Part shown: one piece after another, positions 61,101 to 64,000 of the stretch | Layout of the letters: every line of letters starts with the position of its first letter | Position numbering within the stretch: position 1 is the stretch's first letter | Source: Phytopythium helicoides | Taxonomy: Eukaryota; Oomycota; Peronosporomycetes; Pythiales; Pythiaceae | Direction: 5' to 3' | Assembly: GCA_024867545.1 (NCBI GenBank) | Contig: JANFNE010000018.1 | Span: forward strand, 744,001 to 808,000 | Length of the DNA: 64,000 nucleotides | Made by a program: the position numbers and the translations under genes | Notes under the pieces: model-generated | Told to the model about the DNA's origin: nothing | Seen by the model: only the letters and a program-made list of their open reading frames with translations | Database searches by the model: none

Positions 61101-64000
61101 GGCGTTGGTTCGTGAGTCACGAATATGAATTCCACCGAGCTCCATGTCGAACCGAATTCGACCACAGGAGAGTGAGTAGTCGACACGGCCAGCATAGCTT
61201 GACAGTTCCAGCACACAAATTGAGCCTCGATTGCTGCTTTGTCCCTTCTCAGCCATATCTAGATCGCCACTGTCTGACGGGTGGTATCCTTCCTGGCCCT
61301 TGAGGATCTCCATCGTGATTTCGGGGATGTCTGTCTCAAATACAACCATTCGCTCTTCCTCTTCCCCTGATTCCTCGACATCATGGCCACCTTCACTTTC
61401 GTGGCCCTCGTCATTGGCGATATGTAGCTCTAGCACGGAGTTTGAGATAGGCGTTGTTACACTCCGTCGAAGGTTTGCGGTGCGTTTCGCCTCCTCAATG
61501 CTGGTCTCCGACCGAGACAGCGAACGACCACCTGCGGATGACGCCCCGCCCAACGACTGCGACCGCTGCTGCTGTCGTAGATTTGCTGCAGCTTCTTCAG
61601 CTAATTCAGCGCTCGCAGAAGTTCCATCGTTATTTGGTTGCGAGGCACCCACTTCTCGGCGTAAAAACGGATATCGAGATCGCTCGGAATAGTTTTGCAT
61701 CGGCACGCGCATGAGAAACGCATACTGCTCTTGGTTGCACACAAGGCGGACAGGCGATAGATTCATGCTCAAGTGGTAAGGTTGTCCGTGATCGAAAATC
61801 TACTGACAGCGTGAAGTTCGTCGATCCCAGCAAACTATGCGTGATGAAGCCACCCCCTTCCAGCTCCCCTGCTGTGGCACTTGAAGGTGACGGTAAACCA
61901 CGCTCCACCAAAATCACCGACACAATCCGCAGGGTTGTCATGCGTAGTTGTAGCTGCGTCAGCGATGAATTCAGAAGCACTTTGGCCACAATCTTGTTGT
62001 CCATACCCTCGACACTGGCGCAAACATGCTCATTTGACACGCGAAATCGGTCGAAGCGCAACACAAGTGCCTCAGACGACATGCGGTGAGGTGGCATCTC
62101 AAGGACGGCGTCTTCCAGCTGCACATCCACGAGTGGGAACATGGAGACGACGTCCGACCCGAGGAAGTTCGTTTCACTGCGATTGCTTGCACGAGTCTCG
62201 CCACTGCTGTACGCACTTCGACCGCTTTGAGCTCGTGAGTATCCCCGACGGCTACTTCCGCCACTGCTCCGCAAGGGAGAAGTGCCACCAACACTCCCAC
62301 TTGTACTTTGTGGTCCACCGCTACTGCTTGCACCACCGTCGCTGCGCGTTCGCAAAGAGTGTGGGCCGATCCCGAGTCCTGCGAGCTGGAAGTCTCCTTC
62401 CCAGGTCATCTCTGAGCGCTCCCCAGCCCACACATCAACGATAGTCTCAAGCAATATCCCCCTCAGCAAGTAATTGCGCATGTCATCGATAAAACTGTAG
62501 AGGAAACGAATACGCGGCGCCTTCAGGCGCAACGAGTAGCGGCTACTGTATCCAGGGTGCCACGCTTGCTGGATATTATCTGCTCCGTAAAACTGGGCAG
62601 CAAACGAAAAAACTGCGGGGACGCGATCGATGGTATCCAGGATCTCCTCAATCGTCGGTATATGGCCCACAGGTGCTGGCAAGACGCTCGAGCTTGCTGC
62701 CTTAAATCCGCCAGGTGAGTCACCGTGAGAAATTATTTCGCGCAGATTTTTGTCGGAAAAAGTCGCATCACAAATCTTCAGTGAGCTCAAGTATGCGTAG
62801 ATACTGAAGAACCGCGGGAAACGCTGCATCGAGCAGCAAAAGCGCTGGGCAGTCAGAATTGCAAAAAGTGTCGAAGAAGACGAGGACGCTGGAGACATTG
62901 ACGCTGATGGGTGCTGGCTGTTTGAATTGTCAAGGTGCATATATAGCGACAGACCATCCACATGAATGCGCAGCTGGAGTGATGCTGGTAGTACTCCATC
63001 TTCGCCATCCACATTATCTTGATCCTTCTCCTCACTCAGATGGGTAAACGCATCCTTGTCTTGACCACCCATGTTGTCCAGGAACGATGTGGACATCCAT
63101 GCACCAAGCTTCTTTGAGAAAGTTCCTGATTCGTGGGTCTTCGAGCTATCCGGCGTACCCCAAACCTCATCTGGCTCGGCAGAAAGCAGGTCGTCTTCTG
63201 CTTTGTTCTCGTCTTCAGCGACAAGGTCTTGCAGGGTTGTTCCAGCAAGGATATGGTGAACCCGCATATTCTGCTGCTTGCTCTCCACCGGTAAGTTAAT
63301 TGGGTTCTTGCCCAATTTGTCCTCGTTGTCACGTCGAAAGAAGAAGACGATAATCTCAGCGAAGGTTGCTTGGTAAACATTGATTGTCAAGACTTGGAGA
63401 CTGACGTCGACAGAGAGCGGGGTCAGCAGAGTGTCTTGCCAAATCGAATACTCGCCAGTATTATTGCCCCTTCCGTGGCTGATATCTTTCCACAACGTCT
63501 GGTCCTTCGGGAGGACGGCATCACTTGCGATGCTAGTGATTTCCACATCAATCAATTGTTCTTTTGCCGTTGGCAAGCTATCTCCAGCAGCCTGGGAGTC
63601 AAGTTGGACCTCACGAGAAGCTTCGTCATCCAAAGTGCCATCCGTGGGGCTTCCAGACTTCATCAAATATCTCAATGAAGCATGCCTGCCACCGTCAACA
63701 TCTGCAGGCATTGGATTTGCCAAAGCAAATAAAAGCTCTTCAAGCGAGAACGTGCCGAGTGCAAACTCGAGCCTCCGATCGAACGAACGTACGGTCAGGT
63801 GCGTGCGGATATCAGCAGCTCGTGCACGCACAATTTTTCCTGGGATATCCGTTGCCTCCCCAAGTTGTAGCTTTACAGTCACATCTCCGACGACGAATTC
63901 GAGCTGGCAGATAACCCGCTTCCAGAGTTTGAGTAGATCAGCATCGTCAGCATCCTTTCTCGCTGTATCAGGTTTCGTCGGTTCCTCATGTACTTCAGAT
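49197..64000 (-). CDS. VPS13-family bridge-like lipid-transfer protein (C-terminal part; 5' end off right edge)
   Basis: Multi-exon minus-strand gene entering from the right edge and ending at TGA near 49197. In protein order: a long repeating beta-groove region (63900-58000), the VAB/SHR-BD-like region (about 57800-55500, VTLVPRFYVIN), a C2-like domain, a PDZ domain, more groove repeats, the VPS13 C-terminal adaptor-helix region, a PH-like domain and a PX domain. VPS13 proteins bridge organelles at contact sites and move lipids in bulk. Introns with canonical ends and matching phase: 50178-50245, 50305-50379, 50411-50484, 51285-51349, 53805-53859, 55512-55587, 56727-56791, 57793-57853, 58204-58288. 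Frame changes near 49950, 52650, 54050, 54550, 55000, 56000, 60500, 60940 and 61790 need further introns or indels I could not settle. Confidence 0.82.
49300..49580 (-). other. PX domain at the VPS13 C-terminus
   Basis: Segment reads SVYQVQVYGGPYQWSVYRRFSEF, then PPLPARTLLP and RQEALNIFLQAA...LLEFL. The RRFSEF phosphate-binding motif, the proline loop and the following basic residues are diagnostic of PX (phosphoinositide-binding) domains. It could tether the protein to endosomal PI3P membranes. Confidence 0.8.
50030..50177 (-). other. VPS13 PH-like domain
   Basis: Segment YVFHVDYGMRPHRGLVMLTDK, RIICLNASTGQKLWEVALD corresponds to the C-terminal PH-like fold of VPS13 proteins (strand with LTDKRI, then W-V). 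It is joined by a 68-bp intron to the preceding exon. Confidence 0.7.
50485..51284 (-). other. VPS13 C-terminal (adaptor/ATG2_C-like) region
   Basis: One exon with the family blocks GNPVGLVSTLGTGVKDFFY and GVWDGIKGVVAAPVRGAEE, then GKGFAGLIVKPTAGFLDL and RFRLPRRI. Amphipathic helices here are thought to meet lipid droplets or mitochondria in other VPS13s. The next exon (50380-50410) continues SDGVVVSYSE as expected. Confidence 0.85.
52890..53100 (-). other. PDZ domain inside the VPS13-like protein
   Basis: Reads RRSLGLDLVYQNGRVIV then DSPCGTLLLEGKIRIGDTVVAVN: a carboxylate-loop LGL, buried hydrophobic strands and the GD-VVAVN turn, the PDZ fold signature. It lies in the same frame as flanking coding sequence (53829-52621), so it belongs to this gene. 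Confidence 0.7.
54050..54500 (-). other. C2-like domain in the VPS13-like protein
   Basis: Reads LALSIRLVEATGLQHLM, then PFLIFKLKSG..TRAKL...VVFPRWLPN...VVVEIREPDKLLFSSSVIGTVHIPL. The order beta strand, AxGL, PF-IFKL, P-W and DKLLF-S-IG is typical of C2 domains. The Ca-binding aspartates are only partly present. Confidence 0.65.

Overview
The window looks like nuclear DNA of an oomycete (Peronosporales/Pythiales-like); this is inference from gene content. Supporting signs are a GC-rich gene-dense sequence, very short GT-AG introns (48-85 bp), several SHAQKYF-type MYB genes whose motif reads THAQKYRQK or THAQKLRQK, a FYVE-GAF protein, Cys-cluster PDZ proteins and a degenerate Ty3/gypsy element. 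Two genes (an IQ coiled-coil protein and a leucine-rich-repeat protein with a Lys tail) resemble axonemal proteins and would fit an organism with zoospores.

Layout. 1-1929: 5' end of a decayed Ty3/gypsy LTR retrotransposon on the minus strand (LTR, primer-binding site, gag with an early stop, protease). 2747-9791: three MYB genes in long intergenic DNA. 10561-30623: compact housekeeping block with ABT1/ESF2 pre-rRNA factor, KDEL-tagged prolyl 4-hydroxylase, triple-PDZ protein, tandem L-type lectins, a MIT-domain protein, IQ coiled-coil protein, LRR protein, CLPTM1 and a FYVE-GAF protein. 31475-35077: a second Cys-cluster PDZ protein. 36954-48290: four more MYB genes with an HGSNAT-like acetyltransferase between the first two. 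49197-64000: the C-terminal two thirds or so of a multi-exon VPS13-like lipid-transfer protein that runs off the right edge.

Working together. Several genes belong to the early secretory pathway and membrane traffic (lectins, KDEL prolyl hydroxylase, CLPTM1, VPS13, FYVE and MIT proteins), but they are on both strands and look independently transcribed. The strongest local theme is the MYB expansion: seven genes of one DNA-binding family within 46 kb, forming at least two duplicate pairs (MISP- and MAISD- starts). One of them (47455) has a broken or intron-split 3' half.

Limits. Coordinates come from hand translation. Start codons are the first ATG that fits the domain start. Introns are given only where GT (or GC)/AG ends and reading phase agree; several VPS13 junctions stay unresolved and are marked. 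No database search was possible.
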